Notes: generated by a model not told the origin, from the letters alone. A stretch of 64,000 bases of DNA from BNXB01 sp031556375 (GCA_031556375.1 JAVBTA010000012.1:1-64000); one strand, 5' to 3'. Positions 16,777 through 25,255 are shown, counted from the first letter of the stretch. Numbers and translations: made by a program.

Positions 16777-17037
16777 TTATTTTTTCCCTGCGGATTTATT
16801 ATCTGCTGTCGTTTTCTTAGCAGAACAGCAGCTTTTTGTATCTTTTGTATCCGCAGATTTTTTTTCTGAACAGCAACTTTTTGTGTCAGCTTTTTTATCT
16901 GCAGCACAACAGGATTTTTTTTCCGATTTTGTACATTCTGTTTTAGCTTTTGTTTCTTTCTTTGTATCTTGTGCTACAACTGTTGTTGACAAACAAAAAG
17001 CACCCATTACGAACATTGATAAAATTACTTTTTTCAT
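16777..17037 (-). CDS. Small exported lysine-rich protein with three Cys-Cys repeats
   Basis: An 86-residue protein with a clear signal peptide (MKKVILSMFVMGAFCLSTTVVAQ). The mature part is almost only Lys, Thr, Asp, Ala and Ser with three regularly spaced repeats, SCCAADKKADTK, SCCSEKKSADTK and SCCSAKK, plus one single Cys earlier. Paired cysteines on a charged flexible chain suggest metal binding or disulfide cross-linking in the periplasm or on the surface; this is inferred. It has its own promoter (17084) and a strong terminator, so it is expressed as a single unit. No family was recognised. Confidence 0.7.
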   Translation of the reverse strand: MKKVILSMFVMGAFCLSTTVVAQDTKKETKAKTECTKSEKKSCCAADKKADTKSCCSEKKSADTKDTKSCCSAKKTTADNKSAGKK

Positions 17038-17083
17038 ACCTTAATTTTTAATTTAATTAAAATTGGTTGTATATTTAATGCCG

Positions 17084-17091
17084 CAAATATA
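17084..17091 (-). promoter_or_regulatory. Promoter -7 element (TATATTTG) for the Cys-pair protein
   Basis: TATATTTG on the minus strand lies about 46 bp before the start at 17037 and fits TAnnTTTG. Confidence 0.5.
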
Positions 17092-17162
17092 AAGGTTATT
17101 ATTTGAAACACAAGATTTAAACTATTAATTATTCATAAAAAAGCGATGTACTTTATCCAGCC

Positions 17163-18005
17163 TTACCGGGAGCGTCTTCTTTCTCCGGAGCTTTCCGATC
17201 CGGTTGAACGGGATTCGTTCGAAACAGCCCTCTCTCTTCTTGAGTTATTATCCGATGCCACTACTCTCGTCCTCCCTGAGGAATTATTGTTAGATTTCAC
17301 ATCTTCGTTTCTTGAATTCGAGTAGTTTGGAGTTTCTCTACGATTATCCTCTCTTCTTTCTGAGCGATTATTGTTGTTATATGTTTTATTATTATTCCGG
17401 CCTCCTGCATTATTGTCATTTCTTCCGTAATAATGGTCATTACGATCGTTACGGTTGTTTCCATAATTGTAGTTGCGGTTATCATTATGTTTTTTGTCAT
17501 AATGATGGGTATTATAATATGCTGAGCTACTATGTCCTCTTCCACGATAATCGGGACGATGATCGTAAGCATATGCATAACTGTGATGATGGTGATAATG
17601 ATCCGGTTTGTGATAATACACCGGACGACCATAATAATCATATCTTCCTGCGTAATAACCGAAAGCCATACGATAGTTCCGTGGAGCCCAGCATGCACCT
17701 ACCCAGGCATATCCACGAGAAGTTCTGTTCCAATAACCCGGAATCCAGTATGCACCTTCATAAGGAGGATAGGCCCAATAACCTTCAACCCAGGTATAAT
17801 TCCTATAAACAGGATCCCAAGACCAGTAGCCATCGATCCAGATATAATCGGCACGTGGAGCCGGAATACGTTCTGCTCCTACAGTAAGCATGATATTTGG
17901 AGCCACAGGAATTCTGGCATAAACAGAAACACTAACTTGTGCGGAAACTTCAAGTGCCATGATGGCAAATAATGAAGCAAAAACGGTAAAAAATTTTGTT
18001 TTCAT
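17163..18005 (-). CDS. Exported YXWXGXW-repeat protein with His-, Asn- and Arg-rich tail
   Basis: The start at 18005 gives 280 residues with a signal peptide (MKTKFFTVFASLFAIMALEVSAQ). Residues about 45-110 carry repeats of the YxWxxGYW kind (YIWIDGYWSWDP, YTWVEGYWAYPP, YWIPGYWNRT, YAWVGACWAP). The rest is low complexity: a His/Tyr segment (HKPDHYHHHHSY), then Asn/Arg/Asp/Gly-rich sequence and a Ser/Arg end. Proteins with YXWXGXW repeats are widespread in Gram-negatives and uncharacterised. The His-rich part could bind metal. The reading from 18131 adds 42 residues that spoil the signal peptide, so it was rejected. Confidence 0.72.
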   Translation of the reverse strand: MKTKFFTVFASLFAIMALEVSAQVSVSVYARIPVAPNIMLTVGAERIPAPRADYIWIDGYWSWDPVYRNYTWVEGYWAYPPYEGAYWIPGYWNRTSRGYAWVGACWAPRNYRMAFGYYAGRYDYYGRPVYYHKPDHYHHHHSYAYAYDHRPDYRGRGHSSSAYYNTHHYDKKHNDNRNYNYGNNRNDRNDHYYGRNDNNAGGRNNNKTYNNNNRSERREDNRRETPNYSNSRNEDVKSNNNSSGRTRVVASDNNSRRERAVSNESRSTGSESSGERRRSR

Positions 18006-18120
18006 GATCGTAAAATTAATGGGTTTGTATTTTGGCCTTTTATATAATGACGTAGTTCGAACGGTTTTGTTTAACCAAAAATCTATAATAATTGTTATAA
18101 TGTGTTTATTTTCTATAAAA

Positions 18121-18864
18121 TCAAAGCACACGCTTCCTTAACTCGAAATCACGTCCCAGATATTTTTCGCGGACAACCTCATTAGCAGCTAGGTCCTCTG
18201 CTGTCCCCTGAAATAACACTTTACCTTCAAACAAGAGGTATGCCCGATCTGTAATCCGTAAAGTTTCGTGAACATTATGGTCTGTAATAAGAATTCCGAT
18301 ATTTTTATCTTTCAACTTTCCTACAATTTGTTGGATATCCTGCACCGCAATAGGGTCTACACCGGCAAAAGGCTCATCCAACATAATAAATTTAGGATCG
18401 ATTGCCAGACAACGGGCAATTTCTACCCGGCGACGTTCTCCTCCCGACAGCTGATCTCCTAAATTCTTTCTTACTTTATGTAAACCAAACTCTGTGATCA
18501 GATCTTCCAGCTTCGTTTTCTGATAATCGACCGGTTTATTCGTCATCTCAAGTACCGAACGGATATTGTCTTCGACTGTCATTTTACGGAATACCGAAGC
18601 TTCCTGAGCCAGATAACCAATACCATTTTGAGCTCTTTTATAAACCGGAAATTTGGTAATTTCCACTTCATCCAGAAATATCTTACCTTCATTAGGCGTC
18701 ACCAGACCTACTGTCATATAAAAAGTAGTTGTCTTTCCTGCCCCATTAGGGCCAAGCAATCCGACAATTTCTCCTTGTTTCACATCTATAGATACGTGAT
18801 TTACTACTGTCCGGCTTTTGTATCGCTTGACTAAATTTTCTGTCCGAAGAACCATCTGTTCCAT
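18121..18864 (-). CDS. lptB: Lipopolysaccharide transport ABC ATPase LptB
   Basis: This ATPase powers LPS extraction by LptFG from the inner membrane. Walker A is GPNGAGKT (residues 38-45). The signature LSGGERRRVEIARCLA, Walker B FIMLDEPFAGVDP and the switch histidine in ITDHNVHETL are all present. The start at 18864 follows the promoter at 18887-18894, so the longer frame from 18906 is not used. The length of 247 residues is typical. It is divergent from mlaE, so two envelope lipid transport systems share one 70-bp intergenic region. Confidence 0.94.
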   Translation of the reverse strand: MEQMVLRTENLVKRYKSRTVVNHVSIDVKQGEIVGLLGPNGAGKTTTFYMTVGLVTPNEGKIFLDEVEITKFPVYKRAQNGIGYLAQEASVFRKMTVEDNIRSVLEMTNKPVDYQKTKLEDLITEFGLHKVRKNLGDQLSGGERRRVEIARCLAIDPKFIMLDEPFAGVDPIAVQDIQQIVGKLKDKNIGILITDHNVHETLRITDRAYLLFEGKVLFQGTAEDLAANEVVREKYLGRDFELRKRVL

Positions 18865-18886
18865 AAAAGAGTCAATATATTTATCG

Positions 18887-18914
18887 CAAAAGTAGTAAAA
18901 AAACATTACATTTG
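18887..18914. promoter_or_regulatory. Back-to-back promoters for lptB and mlaE
   Basis: TACTTTTG on the minus strand (18887-18894) serves lptB and TACATTTG on the plus strand (18907-18914) serves mlaE. Both fit TAnnTTTG. Their -7 boxes are only 12 bp apart, so the upstream parts of the two promoters overlap and they may compete. Confidence 0.55.
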
Positions 18915-18934
18915 CGGTTTAATTCATCAAGCGA

Positions 18935-19678
18935 ATGAAAGCATTACAAAATTTAGGAGAATACACCCTGTTGATGTTTAGGGCAATCGCGGTTCCGGAA
19001 CGATGGAGTGTATTTTTCAGGCAAACCGGTAAAGAAACCTTTAAATTAGGCGTCGACTCACTCTGGATTGTTATTTTTATTTCTGTTTTTATTGGGGCAG
19101 TACTTACAATACAAGTCTCGTTAAATATACAATCACCTATGATTCCGGAATTTACGGTAGGATATATTACCCGTGAAACCATATTACTGGAATTCTCATC
19201 TACTATCATGTGTTTAATCTTAGCGGGTAAAGTTGGATCCAACATAGCCTCTGAGCTTGGTACCATGCGTGTAACGGAACAGATCGATGCATTGGAAATC
19301 ATGGGCGTAAATTCGGCAAATTACCTGATATTACCAAAACTGGTAGCTTTCATGTCATTTATTCCTATTCTGGTAATATTAAGTATGTTCTTCGGATTTT
19401 GTGGCGGATACATTATCGCCTATGCTACAGATATGATATCTGTTGCAAAATATGAATTTGGCCTCAGATACTGGTTCAACCCTTTCTATGTTTGGTATTC
19501 AATGATTAAATCAGTAGTATTTGCATTTATCATTGCATCCATATCTTCCTATTTCGGATATAATGTAAAAGGAGGGGCTTTGCAGGTAGGAAAGGCCAGT
19601 ACCAATTCTGTTGTGATGAGTAGTGTCGTAGTGTTACTATTCGACCTGTTATTGACCCAAATGATGCTTGCGAAATGA
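18935..19678 (+). CDS. mlaE: MlaE-type ABC permease for phospholipid transport
   Basis: A 247-residue MlaE/YrbE-family permease with about five membrane segments. It contains the family core LEFSSTIMCLILAGKVGSNIASELGTMRVTEQIDALEIMG (the ELGTMRVTEQIDAL stretch is diagnostic). Mla systems move phospholipids between inner and outer membrane. Its stop overlaps the mlaF start (ATGA), so the two are translationally coupled. An mlaD-type substrate-binding gene is not adjacent here. Confidence 0.92.
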   Translation: MKALQNLGEYTLLMFRAIAVPERWSVFFRQTGKETFKLGVDSLWIVIFISVFIGAVLTIQVSLNIQSPMIPEFTVGYITRETILLEFSSTIMCLILAGKVGSNIASELGTMRVTEQIDALEIMGVNSANYLILPKLVAFMSFIPILVILSMFFGFCGGYIIAYATDMISVAKYEFGLRYWFNPFYVWYSMIKSVVFAFIIASISSYFGYNVKGGALQVGKASTNSVVMSSVVVLLFDLLLTQMMLAK

Positions 19679-20448
19679 TAGAAGTTAAAAACATAATTAA
19701 ATCGTTCGATGAAAAACAGGTATTGAAAGACATTTCTACCATCTTTGATCCGGGAAAAACAAACCTGATTATTGGTCGAAGCGGATCCGGGAAAACAGTA
19801 TTCATGAAAAATCTGATCGGCTTGCTCAAGCCCGATTCCGGAGAGATCAATTACGATGGCAGGAATATTATCACGATGCAGGATAAAGAAATGAAATTAC
19901 TTCGTCGTGAGATGGGGATGCTATTTCAGGGGTCTGCTCTCTTTGACTCCATGACTGTATTGGAAAATGTAATGTTCCCTCTGATAATGTTTTCTAACCA
20001 AAATAATAAAGAGAAACAAAAACGAGCCTTGTTTTGCCTTGAACGGGTAAATCTGAAAGAAGCAGGTAATCTATTTCCTGCGGAAATCAGCGGAGGGATG
20101 ATGAAACGTGCTGCTATTGCACGAGCTATCGCCCTGAATCCCAAATATTTATTTTGTGACGAGCCAAATTCCGGACTGGATCCGAAAACTTCACTATTGA
20201 TCGACGATCTAATCCATGATATCACGAAGGATTATAATATGACAACAGTCATAAACACTCATGATATGAACTCTGTTATGAATATCGGTGAAAAAATTAT
20301 ATTCATCAATGACGGACAAAAAGGATGGGAAGGTAATAAAGAAGAAATTATGACCTCTTCTAATAAAGCATTGAACGATTTCGTATTTGCCTCCGATTTA
20401 TTCAAGAAAGTAAAAGAAGTTGAAAATTCTATGACTGAAGAGGGATGA
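19675..20448 (+). CDS. mlaF: MlaF-type ABC ATPase for phospholipid transport
   Basis: A 257-residue ATPase partner of MlaE. Walker A is GRSGSGKT (34-41), the signature is EISGGMMKRAAIARAIA and Walker B is YLFCDEPNSGLDP. The SGGM(x)KRAAIARAI form is typical of MlaF. The ATGA overlaps at both ends couple it to mlaE upstream and the nucleotidase C-domain gene downstream. Confidence 0.92.
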   Translation: MIEVKNIIKSFDEKQVLKDISTIFDPGKTNLIIGRSGSGKTVFMKNLIGLLKPDSGEINYDGRNIITMQDKEMKLLRREMGMLFQGSALFDSMTVLENVMFPLIMFSNQNNKEKQKRALFCLERVNLKEAGNLFPAEISGGMMKRAAIARAIALNPKYLFCDEPNSGLDPKTSLLIDDLIHDITKDYNMTTVINTHDMNSVMNIGEKIIFINDGQKGWEGNKEEIMTSSNKALNDFVFASDLFKKVKEVENSMTEEG

Positions 20449-21212
20449 AAAAAGGACTAACTAAACATATTCTGTTTGTATTGATCTTCAGCGGGATGTT
20501 GTTATCCTGTTCTAAAAAACAATATGTAGTTACAGATGTACAGGGATCCAGAATCTTAATGGATAGTACCTGGGAATCTAAAATGAGTCCGGAAACACGT
20601 AATCTGGTTGAAAAATACAAAAAACAACTGGACGACCAGATGAACGAAGTTATCGGAGAGGCGGCTGCAACGATGAAGTCTGCGACTCCACAAAGTTTGC
20701 TCACCAACCTGACTTCCGACGCAATGAAACAATACGGAGAAAAATACTCTAAACAAGCTGTTGACTTTGCAGTTTGTAATGTTCACGGACATCGGGCTAT
20801 GCTTGCTCAGGGACCGATAACGGTAGGTAACCTCTTTGAAGTCTATTCGTTCGACAACTTACTTGTCATTCTCGATCTGGAAGGAAAATTTGTAAAAGAA
20901 TTGTTTAACTACTATGCCTCAAATGAAGGAGAAGGCGTTTCTTCCGATGTACAGCTAAAAATCAACAATAAAAAAGTCGAATCTTTAACTATCGGAGGAA
21001 AACCGGTAAAAGATGATCAGATCTATAGAATAGCGACTCTCGACTATCTGGCCGACGGCAACAGCGGGATGTCTGCTCTGACTAAAGCTACAAAAACCTT
21101 CGATACAGGCGTCACTCTCCGTGACGTAATGATCGATTATGTCAGAAAATGTACGGCAGAAGGTAAAAAGATAGATTCTAAACTGGACAATAGAATTATA
21201 ATTGAAAAGTAG
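20445..21212 (+). CDS. Lipoprotein consisting of a 5'-nucleotidase C-terminal domain
   Basis: A 255-residue lipoprotein (lipobox MLLSCSK). After a helical stretch it follows the substrate-specificity domain of UshA-type 5'-nucleotidases: SLLTNLTSDAM, DFAVCNVHGHRAMLAQGPITVGNLFEVYSFDN and the late YRIATLDYLADGNSGMSAL. The catalytic metallophosphatase domain is missing and is encoded by the next gene. The two probably form one functional surface or periplasmic nucleotidase. Starts by ATGA overlap with mlaF. Confidence 0.85.
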   Translation: MKKGLTKHILFVLIFSGMLLSCSKKQYVVTDVQGSRILMDSTWESKMSPETRNLVEKYKKQLDDQMNEVIGEAAATMKSATPQSLLTNLTSDAMKQYGEKYSKQAVDFAVCNVHGHRAMLAQGPITVGNLFEVYSFDNLLVILDLEGKFVKELFNYYASNEGEGVSSDVQLKINNKKVESLTIGGKPVKDDQIYRIATLDYLADGNSGMSALTKATKTFDTGVTLRDVMIDYVRKCTAEGKKIDSKLDNRIIIEK

Positions 21213-21218
21213 GCAAGT

Positions 21219-22049
21219 ATGAAATCAAATATCATTATATGGATCCTTTTATTTCTCGCTGTAAATGTTTATTCGCAAAACGAGAAAAAACTCGTAATCC
21301 TGCATGTAAACGATACTCACAGCCGGATTGAACCTCTTCCGGACAATGATTCCCGTAATCCGAATCAGGGAGGGATGGCCCGTGATGAAGCTTATATACA
21401 AAGTATCAGAAAAGACAATCCTGATGTTTTAGTATTTCATGCCGGAGATTTTGTCCAGGGAACTCCTTATTTCAACATGTTTAAAGGAGAAGTAGAAGTC
21501 GCATTAATGAATCAAACCAAATTCGATGCTGCCTGCATTGGTAATCATGAATTTGATTATGGTTTCCCGGTAATGGAAAAAATGTTCAAACAGGCTAAAT
21601 TTCCTATCATTGCAACAAACTATGATTTTTCAGGAACTCCTCTGAAAGGTTTGACTAAAGAATACCTGATTATCAAACGGAATGGCCTGAAAATCGGCAT
21701 AATAGGGATTGGTATAAGTCCGGAGGGATTGATTGCCAGAAGTAATTATGAAGGCATGAAGTTTCTATCTCCCTCAGAAACAGCAAATAAGATGGCTTCA
21801 TTTTTGAAAAAGAAGAAAAAATGTGATGTGGTTATTTGTCTCTCCCACCTGGGATATAATCCTGATATACAGTTTGCTAAAACAACAAGCAATATAGATA
21901 TTATTATCGGAGCTCATACACACACGTTTATGAGTAATCCTTATTGGACTGAAAATGCCGAAGGAAAAAAAGTAGTGATCAACCAGATGGGGAAAAGCGG
22001 TATTTACGTAGGCCGACTGGATGTCACTCTAAGTGATAAAGGAAAATAA
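21219..22049 (+). CDS. 5'-nucleotidase metallophosphatase domain, separate gene
   Basis: A 276-residue exported protein (signal MKSNIIIWILLFLAVNVYSQ). It carries the catalytic domain of UshA-type nucleotidases: LHVNDTHSRIEP (DxH), FHAGDFVQG, CIGNHEFDYG (GNHE), LSHLGYN and IIGAHTHTF. The usual C-terminal domain is encoded just upstream, 6 bp away, so the normal gene order is inverted. Likely role: hydrolysis of external nucleotides or other phosphoesters for salvage. Confidence 0.88.
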   Translation: MKSNIIIWILLFLAVNVYSQNEKKLVILHVNDTHSRIEPLPDNDSRNPNQGGMARDEAYIQSIRKDNPDVLVFHAGDFVQGTPYFNMFKGEVEVALMNQTKFDAACIGNHEFDYGFPVMEKMFKQAKFPIIATNYDFSGTPLKGLTKEYLIIKRNGLKIGIIGIGISPEGLIARSNYEGMKFLSPSETANKMASFLKKKKKCDVVICLSHLGYNPDIQFAKTTSNIDIIIGAHTHTFMSNPYWTENAEGKKVVINQMGKSGIYVGRLDVTLSDKGK

Positions 22050-22050
22050 C

Positions 22051-25020
22051 ATGACTCGTTTTTTCATTCTTATAACTTTTATTTTATCTTGTAGTCTCTC
22101 TTATTCTCAACAAACTCCGAATCTATATAAAAATGTAGATCAGACGAAGATGGAGGCCTGGGTAGACTCTGTCTTCGATTCTATGACTCTGGATGAACGA
22201 ATCGGGCAACTTTTTATGATTGTAACTGATCCCGGAAGAGATTCAAATACCACTAACCGGGTTCTGAAATATATTGAAAATCAAAAAATCGGAGGAGTTT
22301 TATTTGCCGGAGGAGCATTGAGTGATCAGGCTGCCAGCACCAATTTATATCAAAAAAACAGTAGGATTCCATTGCTGATTTCCTTCGATGGAGAATGGGG
22401 ATTGGCTATGAGACTATCCGAAACTCCGCGTTTTCCTAAAAATATTCTTCTGGGAGCCGTTACCGATAATCAGTTGATCCACAATTATGGAGAAGAAATG
22501 GGGAGGGAATGCCGTAAACTCGGCGTACATATCAATTTCGCTCCTGTGTTAGATGTCAATAACAATCCCTCAAATCCTGTAATCGGAACACGTTCTTTCG
22601 GGGAAAGTCCCCAGGACGTCTCAGAGAAAGGGATTGCATATGCCAAAGGTCTGGAATCTACCGGAGTGATGGCTGTTGGGAAACACTTTCCCGGACACGG
22701 AGACACTTCTGACGATTCACATAAAACATTACCTTTGATATCCCATAATCCGGAGCATCTGAATCAGGTAGAACTATATCCCTTCAAACAGTTTATTAAC
22801 AGCGGATTTGCCGGAATTATGACAGGGCATCTTTCTGTTCCTGCCCTGGATAGCACTTCCGTTCCAACGTCCCTATCACCAATTATAATCAACGAATTAT
22901 TAAAGAAAAAACTAGGATTCGAAGGATTGGCATTTACTGATGCGCTCGATATGAAAGGTGCGGGTTCCGGAAGCGTTTGTGTCAAAGCTCTACTGGCAGG
23001 GAACGATATCCTGCTAAAACCCGCCAAACCGATTGCAGAATTTGATTCCGTAAAGAAAGCGATTGAAAATGGGATACTTAATATCGAATTAATCGAAGAA
23101 AAATGCCTTAAAGTACTGAGATACAAATACATTGCAGGCTTAAACAATTATTCTCCAATTGATACGGACCAACTTTATTCCGATATTAATTCCAACTATT
23201 CAAAATGGTTGATCCAAAAGCTTAACGCGGAAGGAATGACTCTGTTAAAAAATCAAAATTCAGTTATTCCGGTAACAAATCTTGCAAAAACAAGGATTGC
23301 AATTCTTTCCCTCGGCACAGACGAAGCCACAACTTTTGAAGAAATCCTGAGTTTATACGGGAAAACCGATTGTTTTCAAATTCCGAGAAATGCAAAAGAA
23401 ACAGCAGTTAACTCGGTTTTTAAGAAAATCGAAAACTACGATCTGATTATCTGCGCAATTCACTCGGATCGAATGCCGGATTATGTACAACTTCAAAAAC
23501 TCAATGCCACAAAAAAAGTAATTCTCTGTTTCTTCACATCCCCCTACTCTTTGAAAAAATACAGGCAAAACGTGTCTTTATCGGAAGGGATTGTGATGGC
23601 TTATGAAAATACCGTACATAGCCAGGGAGCTGCTGCTCAGTTAATCATGGGAGGTATACCTGCCAAAGGAAAACTTCCGGTAAGTATTTCCGGACTATAT
23701 AAAGCCGGAACTGGCCTCAGCACTACAAAGACAAGGTTATCATATTTTTCTCCTTTAGAAGCAGGCGTTTCTCCTGAGAAATTACAAATAATTGATAACA
23801 TCGCCAGAAATGGAATCAAAGAAAAAGCTTATCCTGGGTGCCAAATATTAGTAGCTAAAAATGGTGTTATCATATACAATAAATCATTCGGATATTTCGA
23901 TTATGCAAATACCCACCCTGTAGAGAATACGGATATTTACGACCTGGCTTCGGTTACAAAAGCAACAGCAACCCTTTCCGCTGTTATGAAGTTGTACGAT
24001 GCAAATAAAATTGAATTGCAGGATAAACTGAGTGCTTATATTCCTGTTCTGAAAAATACGGACAAAGAAGATATTACAATAAAAAGCGCATTATTCCATC
24101 AGTCCGGACTCATGCCTTTCATACCTTTCTACCGGATGGCCATTGACGAAAAAAGTTATACAGGGCCCTTATATTCATCCAAAAGAGACCTCACCTATCG
24201 TATTCTTTATGATGAGAATGTTTATATGCGAACAGACTTTGAATTCAAATCCGATCTGGTCTCAAACACACTTAAACAGGGATATGGACTACAAGTAGCC
24301 AAGAACTTCTATTTGAACAACAAATTCAAAAGTATGATCCTGGATGAAATCGTGAGTTCAAAGTTGAGAAGTAACACAAAATATTTATATAGCGATCTTA
24401 ATTTCATGCTGCTGAAAGAGGTTGTTGAAACTGTTTCAAAACGAAAACTGGATGAGTTTGTCGAAAATGAGATTTTTTCCGGTCTGGGAGCAAACAATAC
24501 TTTATTCAACCCGTTAAAACGAATTGACACCTTAAAAATAGCCCCGACAGATAACGATGAATTCCTTCGCGGCCAAATCCTCATCGGTTTTGTCGAAGAT
24601 GAAGCCGCAGCTTTTATGGGAGGAGTTTCCGGACACGCAGGTCTTTTTTCGAATACAAATGATTTGGCAAAATTATTACAAATGTATCTAAATGGCGGTA
24701 TTTATGGAAATGAACGCTTTTTTAGTGAAGCCACAGCTAAATTATTTACCCGTACCAAAAGTCCAAGCTGCAGGAGAGGCTTAGGTTTTGATAAACCGGA
24801 CAAGGAAAACACCTCTTCCAGTCCTACCGGACGACTAGCTCCGGCTTCAACCTATGGTCATACAGGATATACCGGTACCTGCTTCTGGGTTGATCCAGAT
24901 AACCAACTCATATACATATTCTTATCCAACAGAGTTTACCCATATCGGGGTAACAAAAAATTATCGCAATTAAACATCCGGACTGAAATTCAGGATGCCA
25001 TTTACAATGCAATACAATAA
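22051..25020 (+). CDS. Glycoside hydrolase family 3 fused to a beta-lactamase-type serine hydrolase
   Basis: A 989-residue exported protein (signal ends SLSYSQ). Residues about 30-360 are a GH3 domain of the N-acetylhexosaminidase (NagZ) type: KHFPGHGDTSDDSHKTLP holds the Asp-His catalytic pair and AFTDALDMKGAG the nucleophile aspartate. A GH3 C-terminal-like domain follows (about 390-565). From about 580 the class C beta-lactamase/DD-peptidase fold appears: SxxK in ASVTKATA, YSD in place of the usual YxN, and HTGYTGT. Such fusions occur in Bacteroidota and fit cell-wall turnover: sugar cleavage plus peptide or ester hydrolysis. It starts 1 bp after the nucleotidase gene, at the end of the mla operon. 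The start at 22051 gives the best signal peptide. Confidence 0.88.
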   Translation: MTRFFILITFILSCSLSYSQQTPNLYKNVDQTKMEAWVDSVFDSMTLDERIGQLFMIVTDPGRDSNTTNRVLKYIENQKIGGVLFAGGALSDQAASTNLYQKNSRIPLLISFDGEWGLAMRLSETPRFPKNILLGAVTDNQLIHNYGEEMGRECRKLGVHINFAPVLDVNNNPSNPVIGTRSFGESPQDVSEKGIAYAKGLESTGVMAVGKHFPGHGDTSDDSHKTLPLISHNPEHLNQVELYPFKQFINSGFAGIMTGHLSVPALDSTSVPTSLSPIIINELLKKKLGFEGLAFTDALDMKGAGSGSVCVKALLAGNDILLKPAKPIAEFDSVKKAIENGILNIELIEEKCLKVLRYKYIAGLNNYSPIDTDQLYSDINSNYSKWLIQKLNAEGMTLLKNQNSVIPVTNLAKTRIAILSLGTDEATTFEEILSLYGKTDCFQIPRNAKETAVNSVFKKIENYDLIICAIHSDRMPDYVQLQKLNATKKVILCFFTSPYSLKKYRQNVSLSEGIVMAYENTVHSQGAAAQLIMGGIPAKGKLPVSISGLYKAGTGLSTTKTRLSYFSPLEAGVSPEKLQIIDNIARNGIKEKAYPGCQILVAKNGVIIYNKSFGYFDYANTHPVENTDIYDLASVTKATATLSAVMKLYDANKIELQDKLSAYIPVLKNTDKEDITIKSALFHQSGLMPFIPFYRMAIDEKSYTGPLYSSKRDLTYRILYDENVYMRTDFEFKSDLVSNTLKQGYGLQVAKNFYLNNKFKSMILDEIVSSKLRSNTKYLYSDLNFMLLKEVVETVSKRKLDEFVENEIFSGLGANNTLFNPLKRIDTLKIAPTDNDEFLRGQILIGFVEDEAAAFMGGVSGHAGLFSNTNDLAKLLQMYLNGGIYGNERFFSEATAKLFTRTKSPSCRRGLGFDKPDKENTSSSPTGRLAPASTYGHTGYTGTCFWVDPDNQLIYIFLSNRVYPYRGNKKLSQLNIRTEIQDAIYNAIQ

Positions 25021-25031
25021 TTTCGTAAAAA

Positions 25032-25069
25032 GTACACTTAACCTTTTTTATGTTAAAAAATAAGTGTAC
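25032..25069 (+). terminator. Hairpin after the GH3-beta-lactamase gene
   Basis: GTACACTTA (25032-25040) pairs with TAAGTGTAC (25061-25069), and inside it TTTTTTA pairs with TAAAAAA around a 3-nt loop, with a 3-nt bulge. There is no long T-run after the stem, but the position 12 bp past the stop codon fits a terminator or mRNA-end structure. Its 3' arm overlaps a TACCTTTG promoter-like element. Confidence 0.5.
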
Positions 25070-25078
25070 CTTTGGCAC

Positions 25079-25255
25079 GGTTTTTGACCACATGATATAA
25101 TCCATCCTTCGATGTTGGTTATTTTTTTGTAAATCTCAAATTGTTTATCCCCATTTTATAATTGCTTGGGAAAGTAGTTGTAGAATTTAAATTACAGAGT
25201 GTGTATATGGAGAATTATAATGAATAAAACCAATGAAGGATGGATTTTCTTTTTT
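25079..25255 (+). ncRNA. Candidate structured small RNA, about 177 nt, rod-like fold (possibly 6S-like)
   Basis: This gene-free stretch has a promoter-like TACCTTTG at 25066-25073. A perfect 12-bp closing stem follows (AATCCATCCTTC 25099-25110 with GAAGGATGGATT 25235-25246), extended by TTGGTT/AACCAA (25115-25120, 25228-25233). Further in, GTAAATCTC pairs with GAGAATTAT with one mismatch. The closing stem runs into a T-rich tract (25245-25255) like a terminator. Length, long interrupted hairpin and single-promoter design resemble 6S RNA, but that identity is a guess; a small mobile repeat with inverted ends is the other option. Confidence 0.45.

Noticed and set aside
17297..17972. Several overlapping open frames on both strands over the YXWXGXW gene
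   Set aside because: They come from the low-complexity Asn/Tyr/His codons of the real gene and have odd His/Ile/Met-rich products.
18048..18054. A TGACGTA copy upstream of the YXWXGXW gene as a member of the glucan-locus repeat family
   Set aside because: Single copy without phasing or a full TTGACGTA match; expected by chance in a window of this size.
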